This document shows positions 1-11,050 of a stretch of 44,412 bases of DNA, one piece after another. The stretch comes from Pseudomonas sp. RGM2987 (GTDB lineage: Bacteria; Pseudomonadota; Gammaproteobacteria; Pseudomonadales; Pseudomonadaceae): assembly GCF_022952855.1 (NCBI RefSeq), contig NZ_JALJDX010000180.1, forward strand, positions 1 to 44,412, in the 5' to 3' direction. The translations under genes were made by a program, and so were the position numbers. Each line of letters starts with the position of its first letter. Within the stretch, counting starts at the first letter, position 1. The notes beneath the pieces are model-generated. The model searched no databases and was not told the origin of the DNA. It worked only from the letters and a program-made list of their open reading frames with translations.

Positions 1-216
1 CCCCGCTCCCACATGGTCCAGGTCGTTATTCAGTCATCAAAATGTCATGACGATAAACAGGATGGTACCAAGCACCGCCGCCCAAGGCCGGGCCAATCTC
101 CCGGTGTCCGGCTGCGCTACGCTGTGGTTCACTGGCCCGGGCCTCTACACTGGGCGCGTGGCGCTGCCTTGAGACGTTTAGAAAACTTGTATCAGGATTT
201 CTCATCGGGGGGATGG

Positions 217-1140
217 ATGGACAGGTTCCAGGAAATGCAGGTGTTTGTCGCCGTGGCTCAGGACGCGGGGTTTTCGGCCGCGGCGCGCCGCCTGGGGCTG
301 TCGGCGGCCAGCGTGACGCGGGCGGTAGCGGGGCTTGAACAACGCATCGGTACGCCGCTGTTGGTGCGTACCACACGTAATGTTTACCTGAGCGAAGCGG
401 GCCAGCGCTTTCTCGAGGACACTCGGCGGATCCTGGCGGACTTGCAGGAAGCCGAGGATTCGGCGGCCGGCAGCCACGTGCAGCCTCGTGGGCAACTGAC
501 GATCACCGCGCCGGTACTGTTCGGCCAGTCGTTTGTCACGCCGGCGCTGGTCGATTACCTGCAACGGTTCCCGGAAGTCAGCATCAACGCCCTGCTGCTC
601 GATCGCACGGTCAGCATGGTCGAGGAGGGCATCGATGTGGCGGTGCGCATCGGTGAGCTCCCGGACAGCAACCTGCACGCCATCCGTGTGGGTGAGGTGC
701 GGCGAGTGGTGTGCGGTTCTCCGGATTTTTTTGCGCGCCACGGGCGACCCGAGCACCCCCAGGACCTGGAGCGCATGCCGGTGGTAGCGTCTTCGGCCAT
801 TGGTCAGATCAAGAGCTGGGCCTTCCTCGACGCAGGCCAGGCATTGGCTGTTCGTCCGGTGCCACGCCTGGTGGTGACGGCTAACCAGGCGGCGATCGCG
901 GCCGCCTGCCGAGGACTGGGCATGACCCGCGTCCTGTCGTACCAGGTGGCGGGCAATGTGGTTGCCGGTGAGCTGGAAATCGTCCTGGCTGAGTTCGAAC
1001 TGCCGCCGCTGCCGATCCACGTTGTCTATCAGGGCGGGCGTAATGCGCCGGCACGGGTGCGCAGTTTCGTCGATTTCATCGTCAATGCCTTGCGCGAACA
1101 CACGGTCTTGAGCGGCTGGGGCAATTGTTTCACGGGCTGA
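217..1140 (+). CDS. LysR-type transcriptional regulator
   Basis: A 307-residue protein of normal LysR-family length. The N-terminal winged helix-turn-helix covers about residues 1-60, with the recognition region FSAAARRLGLSAASVTRAV near residues 18-36. A periplasmic-binding-protein-like effector domain follows from about residue 90, with the family segment GQLTITAPVLFG at its start. An upstream in-frame extension to base 13 exists, but it is proline- and arginine-rich and does not resemble the family, so the start at 217 (MDRFQEMQVF) is chosen; a G-rich run precedes it. It lies upstream of a glutathione S-transferase gene in the same direction and may control that gene. The effector is unknown. 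Confidence 0.88.
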   Translation: MDRFQEMQVFVAVAQDAGFSAAARRLGLSAASVTRAVAGLEQRIGTPLLVRTTRNVYLSEAGQRFLEDTRRILADLQEAEDSAAGSHVQPRGQLTITAPVLFGQSFVTPALVDYLQRFPEVSINALLLDRTVSMVEEGIDVAVRIGELPDSNLHAIRVGEVRRVVCGSPDFFARHGRPEHPQDLERMPVVASSAIGQIKSWAFLDAGQALAVRPVPRLVVTANQAAIAAACRGLGMTRVLSYQVAGNVVAGELEIVLAEFELPPLPIHVVYQGGRNAPARVRSFVDFIVNALREHTVLSGWGNCFTG

Positions 1141-1146
1141 AACAAT
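1124..1146. promoter_or_regulatory. Perfect inverted repeat between lysR-type gene and GST gene
   Basis: ATTGTTTCA, five bases, then TGAAACAAT: a perfect 9-bp inverted repeat that includes the regulator's stop codon. Its inner part fits the T-N11-A pattern of LysR-type binding boxes (TTCA-N5-TGAA), and it lies about 100 bp upstream of the GST start. It could be the operator for the GST gene. It could also be a transcription-termination hairpin, but no T run follows, which makes the operator reading at least as likely. Confidence 0.45.
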
Positions 1147-1245
1147 GGATTGCGTTTGCGGGTGATTCTCTGGTTTTTAACCGCAGAGGAAGATGACCCC
1201 ATCGACGCCGTTGTGCTGATGGCGTCACTCTCAGCGGAGTCGACC

Positions 1246-1872
1246 ATGAAACCTGTCAAGCACTACCACTTCCCACTTTCCGGCCATTCGCACCGTGTCC
1301 AACTGATGCTTTCGCTGCTTGAGCTACCGGTCGAGGTGGTTTTCGTCGACCTGGCCAAGGGCGCTCACAAAGCGCCTGAGTTTCTTGCCATCAATGCATT
1401 TGGCCAGGTGCCGGTCATCGATGATGACGGCGTGGTGCTGGCCGATTCCAACGCCATTCTGGTGTACCTGGCCAATAAATACGGCAAGGGCCGCTGGCTG
1501 CCGACTGACCCGATCGGCGCCGCCCGGGTACAGCGCTGGCTATCGGCAGCGGCTGGCCCTATCCACGCGGGGCCGGCAACGGCGCGGCTGATCACGGTGT
1601 TTGGCGCGGCTTACAACGCCGAGGATGTAATCGCTCGTTCCCACAGCGTGTTGAGGCTCGTCGATCAGGAACTGAGCGCCAGCCCCTATCTGGCCGGTGA
1701 TACGCCTACCATTGCCGACATTTCGGCCTACACCTATATCGCCCATGCACCGGAAGGCAACGTGTCGTTGGATGATTATGCAAATGTAAAGGCATGGCTG
1801 GCGCGGATCGAAGCCCTGCCGAATTTTGTAGGCATGCCGCGTACGGTTGCGGGGTTGCAACGGCACGTCTGA
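1246..1872 (+). CDS. Glutathione S-transferase family protein
   Basis: A 208-residue protein of usual GST length. The N-terminal thioredoxin-like domain (residues 1-80) contains the glutathione-binding signature [10 protein letters not shown] followed by [12 protein letters not shown]. The C-terminal all-helical domain contains [14 protein letters not shown], the conserved N-capping box of GST helix 6. A Ser-Gly-His stretch near residue 12 suggests a serine-type active site. The start at 1246 is chosen because a GGAG precedes it by 7 bases; the longer in-frame extension lacks GST similarity. Expected role is cytoplasmic conjugation of glutathione to electrophiles or detoxification. The specific substrate cannot be read from the sequence. 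Confidence 0.88.
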   Translation: MKPVKHYHFPLSGHSHRVQLMLSLLELPVEVVFVDLAKGAHKAPEFLAINAFGQVPVIDDDGVVLADSNAILVYLANKYGKGRWLPTDPIGAARVQRWLSAAAGPIHAGPATARLITVFGAAYNAEDVIARSHSVLRLVDQELSASPYLAGDTPTIADISAYTYIAHAPEGNVSLDDYANVKAWLARIEALPNFVGMPRTVAGLQRHV

Positions 1873-1889
1873 AACAACAGGCAAATTTC

Positions 1890-2025
1890 CTGTGGCGAGG
1901 GAGCTTGCTCCCGCTGGGCTGCGAAGCAGCCCCGATAAAGACTACTCGGTGCAGGGGTCCATGGTGTGGCATGAAGTCCGGGGGCTGCTGCGCAGCCCAG
2001 CGGGAGCAAGCTCCCTCGCCACGGG
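1890..2025. repeat. REP doublet (REPIN-like), GCGAGGGAGC type
   Basis: Two inverted copies of a REP element face each other: TGTGGCGAGGGAGCTTGCTC then GGGCTGCGAAGCAGCCC on the left, and the reverse complement (GCAGCCCAGC, GGGAGCAAGCTCCCTCGCCA) on the right, about 50 bp apart. Each copy can form its own hairpin. It lies between the convergent GST and wbpZ ends and may also stop transcription or protect 3' ends. Confidence 0.85.
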
Positions 2026-2046
2026 GATTGGTGGTGCTTTTTGTTT

Positions 2047-3177
2047 CTAGGCGTATGAAAGCGCCCGTTCTTCCAGCATTTCTTCATACAGGCGCACCCA
2101 CTTGCGCCCCATCTCCTCGGAGGTGAACAGCTGGCGGTAGCGGGCTTCGGCTTTCTGGCCCATGGCATGGGCCTGGGCAGGGTTTTCCCACAGGGTACGC
2201 ATCGCCTCGCGGAACGCCTCGGGACTACTTGGAGGCACCACCAGGCCGGTTTCGCCGTGGATGTTGATATAGCTGGTGCCGGTGCCGATTTCGCTGGAAA
2301 TCATCGGTTTGCCGAACATTGCGCCTTCGAGCAGCGAGATACCAAAAGCTTCGGAGCGCAGGTGTGACGGGAATACGATGGCATAGCTCAGTTCCAGTAG
2401 CGCTACCTTGTCTTCGTCCCCCAGGCGACCCAGGAAATGCAGGTTGCGCAGGCCCAAGGCCTTGGCCTGGGCATGCAGCTCCTTCTCCAGCGGGCCTGCG
2501 CCGACAATGACCACTGGATAGTCCACGCCTTTAAGTGCGTCGAGCAGTATGTGCAGGCCTTTGTAGTAGCGCATCACGCCGACGAACAGGAAGAAGCGCT
2601 CGCCCAGTTCGGCTTTCCACCTCGCCATGCGCTCGCTGTCAGGCTGTGGATAACTTGCTTTATTGAGGCCGTAGGTGATGACCCGGGTTTTGTCGGGGTA
2701 ATCCTTGAGCACATCGCTGGTATGCACATAGTTTGGCGACGCGGCGACGATGCGATCAGCGCCGTCCAGGAAACGTCGCATCAAGGGCCGGTACAGCGTC
2801 AACAAGTGACGCTGACGAACGATGTCCGAATGGTAGGTAACCACGTAGGGTTTTTTCACGGCGCTGCAAAAGTGCACCACGTCCATGAACGGCCAGGGAA
2901 AGTGGTAATTGATCACGTCGGCTTCGGCGGCCAGCTCACGGAATTTCTTGAAAACACTGTAGGAAAAACCGGTGGAGGCGAGTTGGAAATCCATGCGAGC
3001 CTGATGCACGACATGTTGCCGGATCTTGATCGGCTCGGGGCCTGACCGTTCGCTCAGGGTCAACACGGTGTTATCGATAGCCAACCGGTCGGTGCTGTCG
3101 CACAGCTGGAAAATCACCTGTTCGATGCCGCCCATTGAGTCAGGCAGGTAGGTTTTGTAAAAGTGCAGGACTCGCAT
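2047..3177 (-). CDS. wbpZ: GT4 glycosyltransferase WbpZ (CPA D-rhamnosyltransferase)
   Basis: A 376-residue GT-B fold, GT4-type glycosyltransferase. The N-terminal domain opens with MRVLHFYKTYLPDSMGGIEQ (glycine-rich acceptor loop). The C-terminal nucleotide-sugar domain has GVMRYYKGLHILLDAL near residue 200 and SEAFGISLLEGAMFGKP near 285, the EX7E donor-binding motif. It is the last gene of the rmd-gmd-wbpW-wzm-wzt-wbpX-wbpY-wbpZ operon, whose order matches P. aeruginosa CPA. In that species WbpZ is held to add the first D-rhamnose to the lipid-linked N-acetyl sugar at the cytoplasmic membrane face. The stop of wbpY directly abuts this start (TGA-ATG), implying translational coupling. Confidence 0.9.
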   Translation of the reverse strand: MRVLHFYKTYLPDSMGGIEQVIFQLCDSTDRLAIDNTVLTLSERSGPEPIKIRQHVVHQARMDFQLASTGFSYSVFKKFRELAAEADVINYHFPWPFMDVVHFCSAVKKPYVVTYHSDIVRQRHLLTLYRPLMRRFLDGADRIVAASPNYVHTSDVLKDYPDKTRVITYGLNKASYPQPDSERMARWKAELGERFFLFVGVMRYYKGLHILLDALKGVDYPVVIVGAGPLEKELHAQAKALGLRNLHFLGRLGDEDKVALLELSYAIVFPSHLRSEAFGISLLEGAMFGKPMISSEIGTGTSYINIHGETGLVVPPSSPEAFREAMRTLWENPAQAHAMGQKAEARYRQLFTSEEMGRKWVRLYEEMLEERALSYA

Positions 3178-4308
3178 TCAACCTCCCAAGGCCTGGCGAT
3201 ACGCTGCAGCGGTCAACTTCGCGCAACGTTCCCAAGAAAAAAGTGCCGCTTGTTGCAACCCTGCCTCCCGACACGCTTGCCAGTGCGGCCGATCTTCGAT
3301 CAACCGGAGCATAGCCTCACGCATGTCCTGGGGATCGTCCGGTGCGCAATAATTGCCGGCCGCTCCTGCCACCTCGGGCATTGCCGAACAGCGGGTGGTA
3401 ATCACCGGCGTGCCGCTGGCCATGGCTTCAAGCACCGGCAGGCCGAAGCCTTCGTAGCGCGACGCAAAGATCAGTGCCCGGGCGCCCGCGAGCAACTGGG
3501 CAACCTGTTCATCCGGCAAGTAACCGGCCAGGCACACATGACCGCCGGCCAGGGCGCTTCTGAGTTCATCATTGAGCTGCGCCTGCTGCCATCCGCTCAT
3601 TCCCACGATAAACAAAGGAAAGGCCTGACGCACCGACTCGGGCAAGCCTGCGTGGGCCCGAAGGGCCAGCGACAGGTTCTTGCGCGGTTCCAGGGTGCCG
3701 ACGCACAGGAAATAGCGACACGCCTCCAGGCCATGGGCCTTGAGTACTCCATCGATGGCTTCGGGGGCGCGTGGATGAAAACGTGTCGAGACACCCAACG
3801 GGGCGACTCGCAGGCGTTCGGCTGGCAGGCCAAAGTGCTGCTGGACTTCATCGGCAATGAACTGCGAATCCGTCAGGATAATCCGTGCCTGTTCCACGGC
3901 GCGCCCCAGCCTTCGGTCAATTTCTCTGAGCCGGGCCGGCGGTTGCGTCTGGGGATAACGCACGTGGGTCAGGTCATGCAGGGTCATCACGGTCGGGCCG
4001 TCGAAGGCCAACGGCCACAGGCTGGGTTCGTGGTACAGGTCGATGGTCGGGGAACGGCGCTGATCGAAACGTTTCTGTTCCAGCCAGCGTCGTGCTCGAT
4101 ACGCGCCCGGAACCTGGCGCAGCAGCGGGCCGAGGCGTGAATAGCCCGGCATGGCGGCTTGCGGCAGCTGCGAGCTCCAGCCCCAGCCGTGGAACAAGGA
4201 CAGATGCACATCCGGCTCCCGGGTCAGGGCCGTCGCCAGTTCCGCCACATAGTGGCCGATTCCGGTACGCGGGGCCTGGAGAATCCGGGCGTTGAAGGCT
4301 ATCCGCAT
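3178..4308 (-). CDS. wbpY: GT4 glycosyltransferase WbpY (CPA D-rhamnosyltransferase)
   Basis: A 376-residue GT4-type glycosyltransferase. It starts MRIAFNARILQAPRTGIGHY, a typical GT-B N-terminus with a TGIGHY acceptor loop. The donor domain contains GTLEPRKNLSLALRAHA (about residue 220) and the EX7E motif in ASRYEGFGLPVLEAMASGTP (about residue 285). Gene order, length and similarity in style to WbpX point to WbpY, which in P. aeruginosa adds alpha-1,3-linked D-rhamnose during CPA chain building. It overlaps the end of wbpX by 10 bases and is followed without gap by wbpZ, so it is part of one operon. Confidence 0.9.
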   Translation of the reverse strand: MRIAFNARILQAPRTGIGHYVAELATALTREPDVHLSLFHGWGWSSQLPQAAMPGYSRLGPLLRQVPGAYRARRWLEQKRFDQRRSPTIDLYHEPSLWPLAFDGPTVMTLHDLTHVRYPQTQPPARLREIDRRLGRAVEQARIILTDSQFIADEVQQHFGLPAERLRVAPLGVSTRFHPRAPEAIDGVLKAHGLEACRYFLCVGTLEPRKNLSLALRAHAGLPESVRQAFPLFIVGMSGWQQAQLNDELRSALAGGHVCLAGYLPDEQVAQLLAGARALIFASRYEGFGLPVLEAMASGTPVITTRCSAMPEVAGAAGNYCAPDDPQDMREAMLRLIEDRPHWQACREAGLQQAALFSWERCAKLTAAAYRQALGG

Positions 4309-5666
4309 ACCGCTTCCCTGTCGGAGGCAGTAGTCGTCACGTGATGCTCGATGCGCTCCACCAGTTGCTCACTGGCCTGGCGCCAGCTCAGCCACTGCCA
4401 CTGATCGAGGGTGCGCTTGGCCGGGAATGCTCCTGTGCGCTCCATATCGGTGACCAGGTTCGCCAGGCTCTGGGGATCCTCCAGGTCGAAATAGGCCATG
4501 AAATCGCCGCCGATTTCCCGAAACACGTCGATATCGCTGGCCATTGCCGGCAAACCACGCTGCATGGCTTCGACCAGGGGCAGGCCGAAGCCTTCCACGT
4601 AGGATGGGAACACCAGTGCGGTGGCGTGCTGGTAGGCGTATTCCAGGCTCTGGTCGTAGAGATTGTTGAACATGAACAGATTGCGACCCAGTTGCGGATG
4701 GCGCCGGATCCGCTCAATCAGGGCTTCGCATTTCCAGCCGATCTTGCCGACGATGCACAGGCGCGCCCGTGAGCCGACAGCCCAGGCCTGTTCGAACGCA
4801 TCGAGCAGATACGCATGGTTCTTGCGCGGTTCGATGGTGCTTACCATGAGAAATACCGGCTCGGGTTGCTTGAACAGGCGCTGCAAGTCCAGGTCGACGG
4901 CACGGGTTTGATCAATCAGATCCAGGTCGCTGCCCAGGTAGAAATAATCGAACCAGCGCCCGAGCACTTGCTGTTCACCAACGCGGCGTACCATCTCCTG
5001 GCGCAGTTGTTCCTGGATAGTGGTGGAAATGGTGATGTAGCCATCGGCGGTGCGGGCAATCCAGTCGAACCAACGGTTGAAGACCTTGACCAGCCCCGCG
5101 TCGCAAAACTGCGGGTGAGTCAGGGGAATCAGGTCATAGACCACCGAGATGATACCGACGCCATCGCGCTTGAGTTGTTCGGCCAGGGGAAAGAAGTCGG
5201 CATGCCAGGACGAATCCAGTAACACCAGCTGATCACCGGCCCGGTGCGCCAGCGGTACGATGCGCGGCGGGACCTGACGGCCCCTGAGCGCCAGGTTGAG
5301 CAGACGAATCGGGATGCTCAGGCAGCCGAAGACGAACAATCGAAAACCGACATACAACAGGCGACGGGCCCAAACCGACTGGCCGAAAGGGCGGCGCGAC
5401 TCCAGCGTCCGGTATCTGAGCCAGAACAGGTTGGCCGCTTGTTGCAATCGCTCGCGCAAACTGGCCAGATCCCACTTTTTCGTCGGTGGCGGTGCCAGGC
5501 TTTTAACCTCGTAGAGCTTGCCATGCAGCATCACAACCGGAATATATTCTCGCTCCCGATCCTTGGCCGGTAGCTCGCGTATGACGTTGCGCACGACCCT
5601 CTGAATCCCTGAGTTTGCCTTCGGATTTTCATAGACATAAGTGCACTCAACCAACAGGCGAGTCAT
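4299..5666 (-). CDS. wbpX: GT4 glycosyltransferase WbpX (CPA D-rhamnosyltransferase)
   Basis: A 455-residue protein, longer than its neighbours WbpY and WbpZ. An N-terminal part of about 240 residues contains a basic and hydrophobic stretch (about residues 95-130) that may bind the membrane. The GT-B donor domain carries STIEPRKNHAYLLDAFEQAW near residue 280 and the EX7E motif in PSYVEGFGLPLVEAMQRGLP near 350. In P. aeruginosa WbpX is assigned the alpha-1,2-D-rhamnosyl linkage of the CPA repeat. It overlaps wzt by an ATGA junction at 5663-5666 and overlaps wbpY at its other end. Confidence 0.9.
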   Translation of the reverse strand: MTRLLVECTYVYENPKANSGIQRVVRNVIRELPAKDREREYIPVVMLHGKLYEVKSLAPPPTKKWDLASLRERLQQAANLFWLRYRTLESRRPFGQSVWARRLLYVGFRLFVFGCLSIPIRLLNLALRGRQVPPRIVPLAHRAGDQLVLLDSSWHADFFPLAEQLKRDGVGIISVVYDLIPLTHPQFCDAGLVKVFNRWFDWIARTADGYITISTTIQEQLRQEMVRRVGEQQVLGRWFDYFYLGSDLDLIDQTRAVDLDLQRLFKQPEPVFLMVSTIEPRKNHAYLLDAFEQAWAVGSRARLCIVGKIGWKCEALIERIRRHPQLGRNLFMFNNLYDQSLEYAYQHATALVFPSYVEGFGLPLVEAMQRGLPAMASDIDVFREIGGDFMAYFDLEDPQSLANLVTDMERTGAFPAKRTLDQWQWLSWRQASEQLVERIEHHVTTTASDREAVCG

Positions 5667-6928
5667 GGCAACTCCTTTTGCGCAAGCGCTTCGACGGCGG
5701 GCAGGCTTGAGCGCTGGATGCTGGTGCGGGCCTCAAGCCACGAACAGCCAACGAAATCTTCCTGGCGATTGTTGATCACGTGAAACACCAGCCCGTAGTC
5801 GCGCCACTCGAAATTACGGTCCAGGTGCGAGTCCAGTCGCGACAGACTCAGGGCGACGGAGTAGTTGCCCTTGCCCAGGCGCATGTCGAAGCTGAAGCGG
5901 AAGGTAACGCGCTCGCCGGCCACCAGGTCAGTGACAGCCTGGTCCTGGCGGTGAGTATTGATGCCGTACATGGGCTGGCCGAGGCGGTCCTTGATCAGGA
6001 AACCCAGCACCAGTCGCTCGATATCCTTACGAATTTCGACCCGCACCTGCAATACCATCGGCTGGCCGATCTCGGCCACTTCCACCGGCTGGCCCTGGCT
6101 GTTGAGCAGTTGCACGTCGAGAATGCCGGCCTCGCCGGTGCCGGAGATGGTCCGCACCTGACCATTGGCGAGCATTTCCTGGCGAACGATCTGGCCCTCG
6201 CGCTGGGCCAGCATCGCGTTGTAGTAGTCCATCACTTCTTCGGGCTTGCCATGCATGGCCATGCGCCCGTTTTCGAGGAGGATGGCGGTGTCGCAGATCG
6301 ACTGGATCGCCGAACGGTCGTGGGACACGATCAGCAACGTCGTGCCGGCCTTGCGGAAGCTGCGGATGCGCTCGAAGCTCTTGTGCTGGAAGTAGGCGTC
6401 GCCCACCGACAGCGCCTCGTCGACGATCAGGATATCCGGCCGCCGGGCGGTGGCGACGCTGAAGGCCAGACGCATCTGCATGCCGCTGGAGTAGGTGCGC
6501 ACCGGTTGGTCGATGGCCTCGCCGATTTCGGCGAACCCTTCGATCTCCGGCATCAGTGCCTGGATTTCTTCCACCTGCATGCCCAACAACTGACCGGCCA
6601 TGTACGCGTTCTGGCGGCCCGTGAAGTCCGGGTGAAAACCCATGCCCAGTTCCAGCAGCGCAGCGACGCGGCCTCGCAGCTGGATGTGGCCGCAGGTGGG
6701 TTGGGTAGTGCCGGTGATCATCTTGAGCAAGGTGCTTTTGCCGGCGCCATTGACCCCGACGATGCCGACGGCTTCCCCGGGCTGGATCTCGAAGTCCACT
6801 CCTTGCAGGATCCAGTGCAGTTGATGACGTGGACGGGAAAACGGGATCGCCCATTCGAACAGCCGGCTCCAGCGGTTCGGATACTGTTTGTAGGCCTTGC
6901 CCAGGCCCGTGACTAGCAAATGTCCCAT
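5663..6928 (-). CDS. wzt: ABC transporter ATPase Wzt for CPA export, with C-terminal glycan-binding domain
   Basis: A 421-residue ATPase subunit. The nucleotide-binding domain (1-240) shows Walker A GVNGAGKST at 58-66, signature YSSGMQMRLAFS, and Walker B DILIVDEALSVGD. Residues from about 250 form an extra beta-rich domain of the kind found in Wzt proteins that recognise the non-reducing end of the polymer (for example E. coli O8/O9a). It pairs with Wzm to move finished D-rhamnan from the cytoplasmic to the periplasmic face of the inner membrane. The presence of the C-terminal domain together with nearby methyltransferase genes suggests that export depends on recognising a modified chain end (inference). 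Confidence 0.93.
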   Translation of the reverse strand: MGHLLVTGLGKAYKQYPNRWSRLFEWAIPFSRPRHQLHWILQGVDFEIQPGEAVGIVGVNGAGKSTLLKMITGTTQPTCGHIQLRGRVAALLELGMGFHPDFTGRQNAYMAGQLLGMQVEEIQALMPEIEGFAEIGEAIDQPVRTYSSGMQMRLAFSVATARRPDILIVDEALSVGDAYFQHKSFERIRSFRKAGTTLLIVSHDRSAIQSICDTAILLENGRMAMHGKPEEVMDYYNAMLAQREGQIVRQEMLANGQVRTISGTGEAGILDVQLLNSQGQPVEVAEIGQPMVLQVRVEIRKDIERLVLGFLIKDRLGQPMYGINTHRQDQAVTDLVAGERVTFRFSFDMRLGKGNYSVALSLSRLDSHLDRNFEWRDYGLVFHVINNRQEDFVGCSWLEARTSIQRSSLPAVEALAQKELP

Positions 6929-7728
6929 CAGAGTTCGTCCACCATTTCACCGCCACGCTGACGGAACATTCGCAGCCCCAAGGCGCATAGCAACAGGCCG
7001 ACCACCAGCAGCGGCGTCAGCGAACTCCAGACCGGCCACTGGTTATACAGAAACAGGTTCTGGTAGCTCTGCATCAGGGCGGTCATGGGATTGAAGGCGA
7101 GCAACTGCTGGATCGATGGCGGAAGGATCGACATCGGGTAAACGATCGGCGTCAGCCAGAACCAGAACTGCAGGAAAATCCCGAACAACTGGCCGACGTC
7201 GCGGAAAAACACATTGAGAATCCCCAGCAGCATGCCCAGCCCGGCGGCGAACATCACCTGCAAAGCCAGCAACGGCGCCAGCGCCAGCAGGCTCAAACCC
7301 GGCAGGCGACCGGTGATCAGCAGGAAGCCGAGAAACAGCCCGAGGATGATCGCGAAGTTGATCCCGGCATTGAGCAGGACAATCACCGGCAGGCAGATCC
7401 TGGGAAAGCTGATTTTCTTCAGCAGGTTGGCGTTTTCCAGGAACATGCCCTGGCTGCGGGTGGTGATTTCCGCGAACAGGCCCCAGGTCAGCAGCCCGGC
7501 GCACAGGTAGACGCTGTAGGCCATGCCGTCCTCAACTCCCGGCAGGCGGGCGCGCATGATGTGGGAAAAAATCACCGTGTAGACCAGAATCATCGACAGC
7601 GGATTGAGCACCGTCCACAACGCGCCGAACAACGAGTTGCGATACCGCGACTGGAACTCGCGCTTGACGCTGCCGAGGACGAAGCCGCGATAGCTCCACA
7701 ATGTGCGCTGCAAGGTCAGCAACATCAT
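6928..7728 (-). CDS. wzm: ABC-2 type permease Wzm for CPA export
   Basis: A 266-residue ABC-2 permease with about six predicted transmembrane segments. The N-terminus has the typical amphipathic region preceding SRYRNSLFGALWTVLNPL, a conserved stretch of polysaccharide exporters. It forms the membrane channel with Wzt. It shares a single base with wzt (stop and start meet at 6928) and overlaps wbpW by ATGA at 7725-7728. Length and position match P. aeruginosa Wzm. Confidence 0.93.
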   Translation of the reverse strand: MMLLTLQRTLWSYRGFVLGSVKREFQSRYRNSLFGALWTVLNPLSMILVYTVIFSHIMRARLPGVEDGMAYSVYLCAGLLTWGLFAEITTRSQGMFLENANLLKKISFPRICLPVIVLLNAGINFAIILGLFLGFLLITGRLPGLSLLALAPLLALQVMFAAGLGMLLGILNVFFRDVGQLFGIFLQFWFWLTPIVYPMSILPPSIQQLLAFNPMTALMQSYQNLFLYNQWPVWSSLTPLLVVGLLLCALGLRMFRQRGGEMVDEL

Positions 7729-9167
7729 ACGACCCTGCCGTAGTGATCCTCGAAGCGCACGATGTCGTCTTCGCCCAGGTATTCACCGCTCTGGACTTCA
7801 ATGATCACCAGGTCGATGACACCGGGGTTTTCCAGGCGATGCTTGTGGCCGGCGGGGATAAACGTTGATTCGTTCTTGGCCACCAGGTGCGAGCCCGAGC
7901 CGTTGTTGGTGACCTTGGCCATGCCTTCGACCACCACCCAATGCTCGTTGCGGTGATGGTGCATTTGCAGCGACAGCGACGCGCCGGGCTTGACCACGAT
8001 GCGCTTGATCTTGAAGCGCCGGCCTTCCTCGAGCACGGTGTAACTGCCCCAGGGGCGGCTGACCGTACGGTGCAGGCGATAGGCTTCGTGGTCCTTGTCC
8101 TTGAGTTGCCGTGCCACACGGCGCACGTCCTGGGCGCGGTCGGCGTGGGCCACCAGCACGGCGTCCGCGGTGTCGATGATGATCAGGTTTTCCACGCCCA
8201 GAGCGGCCACGAGCCGGCCCTCGCCCTGGACAAAATTGTTCTGGCTATCGATGAACAAGGCTTCGCCTGTGGCGCGGTTGTTCATGGCATCAGCGGGCAC
8301 CAGGCCAGCCACAGCGTTCCAGGAACCGATGTCGCTCCAGTCGAATGAGGCTGGAATCACCACGACGTTGGTGGAGCGCTCCATCAAGGCATAGTCGATG
8401 GAGATGTCCGGCATCTCGCTGAAATGGCTCGCGGACAATTCCTGTTGCACGCAGCCTGAGGTCTCCACGGCTGTGCTGGCCGTGACGCAGGCCCGCGCCT
8501 GCTCCAAAAGCTCGGGTGCGTGGGTTTGCAGCTCCGCCAACAGGGTCTTGACGCAAAAGCAGAACATCCCGGAATTCCACAGGAACCGACCGCTTTCCAG
8601 GTAGTGGGTGGCGGTCTGCAAATCCGGTTTTTCGACGAAACGCACCACCTTGGCGGCGCCCTTGGTGTCCAGCGGCTCGCCCCGTTCGATATAGCCGAAG
8701 CCGGTTTCGGCGGCCGTGGGCAGCACGCCGAAGGTCACCAGGTGACCGCTCTTTGCCAGTTCCACTGCATGCTCCACGGAGGATCTGAACGCGGCCTCGT
8801 CCTTGATCAGGTGGTCGGCGGGCATGACGACCAGGATTGCATCGTCACCGTGCAGCGCTTGCACCGCCAGGGTGGCAGCGGCAATGGCCGGCGCGGTGTT
8901 GCGGCCGGTCGGTTCCAGCAGAAAATGCCCGCGATGACGCTCCAGCTGGGCGCTTTGATAATGGTCGCGGCTCTGGAAGTAGTACTCGCGATTGGTCACG
9001 GTGACGATATCGCCGCGACCATCGAACAGCCTTGCGGCACGGTGATAGGTTTTGCCCAGCAGCGACTGGCCGTCGGGCAGGATCATGAAGGGTTTCGGAT
9101 GGCCCTCGCGGGACACCGGCCACAACCTCGTCCCGGCGCCGCCGGAGAGAATCACGGGAATGAGCAT
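7725..9167 (-). CDS. wbpW: Bifunctional mannose-1-phosphate guanylyltransferase / mannose-6-phosphate isomerase WbpW
   Basis: A 480-residue type II phosphomannose isomerase/GDP-mannose pyrophosphorylase. The N-terminal nucleotidyltransferase domain starts with VILSGGAGTRLWPVSREGHP and contains VRFVEKPD. The C-terminal cupin isomerase domain contains RPWGSYTVLEEG and the metal-binding SLQMHHHRNEHWVVVEG. It supplies GDP-D-mannose from fructose-6-phosphate via mannose-6-P and mannose-1-P; the phosphomannomutase step (AlgC in Pseudomonas) is not in the window. Its position between gmd and wzm identifies it as WbpW rather than the paralogues AlgA or PslB. Confidence 0.93.
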   Translation of the reverse strand: MLIPVILSGGAGTRLWPVSREGHPKPFMILPDGQSLLGKTYHRAARLFDGRGDIVTVTNREYYFQSRDHYQSAQLERHRGHFLLEPTGRNTAPAIAAATLAVQALHGDDAILVVMPADHLIKDEAAFRSSVEHAVELAKSGHLVTFGVLPTAAETGFGYIERGEPLDTKGAAKVVRFVEKPDLQTATHYLESGRFLWNSGMFCFCVKTLLAELQTHAPELLEQARACVTASTAVETSGCVQQELSASHFSEMPDISIDYALMERSTNVVVIPASFDWSDIGSWNAVAGLVPADAMNNRATGEALFIDSQNNFVQGEGRLVAALGVENLIIIDTADAVLVAHADRAQDVRRVARQLKDKDHEAYRLHRTVSRPWGSYTVLEEGRRFKIKRIVVKPGASLSLQMHHHRNEHWVVVEGMAKVTNNGSGSHLVAKNESTFIPAGHKHRLENPGVIDLVIIEVQSGEYLGEDDIVRFEDHYGRVV

Positions 9168-9170
9168 GGC

Positions 9171-11050
<1,880 letters not shown>

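Noticed and set aside
202..1101. Minus-strand open frame of 299 codons opposite the LysR-type gene
   Set aside because: The sense frame has a normal LysR domain order. The antisense protein has no family features.
1890..2025. Inverted repeats considered as ends of an insertion sequence or as a CRISPR array
   Set aside because: No transposase gene or target duplication lies between them and spacing is not regular; the core matches Pseudomonas REP elements.
3163..4140. Plus-strand open frame of 325 codons opposite wbpY
   Set aside because: WbpY shows clear GT4 motifs; the antisense frame has no recognisable features or ribosome site.
5776..5791. GATCACGTGAAACACC, a partial parS-like sequence in wzt
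   Set aside because: Only the right half matches; several left-half positions differ from the consensus.
5780..6916. Long plus-strand open frame (378 codons) opposite wzt
   Set aside because: Wzt has full ABC ATPase motifs and operon overlaps. The opposite frame is His/Gln/Leu-rich with no domain and reflects high GC at third positions.
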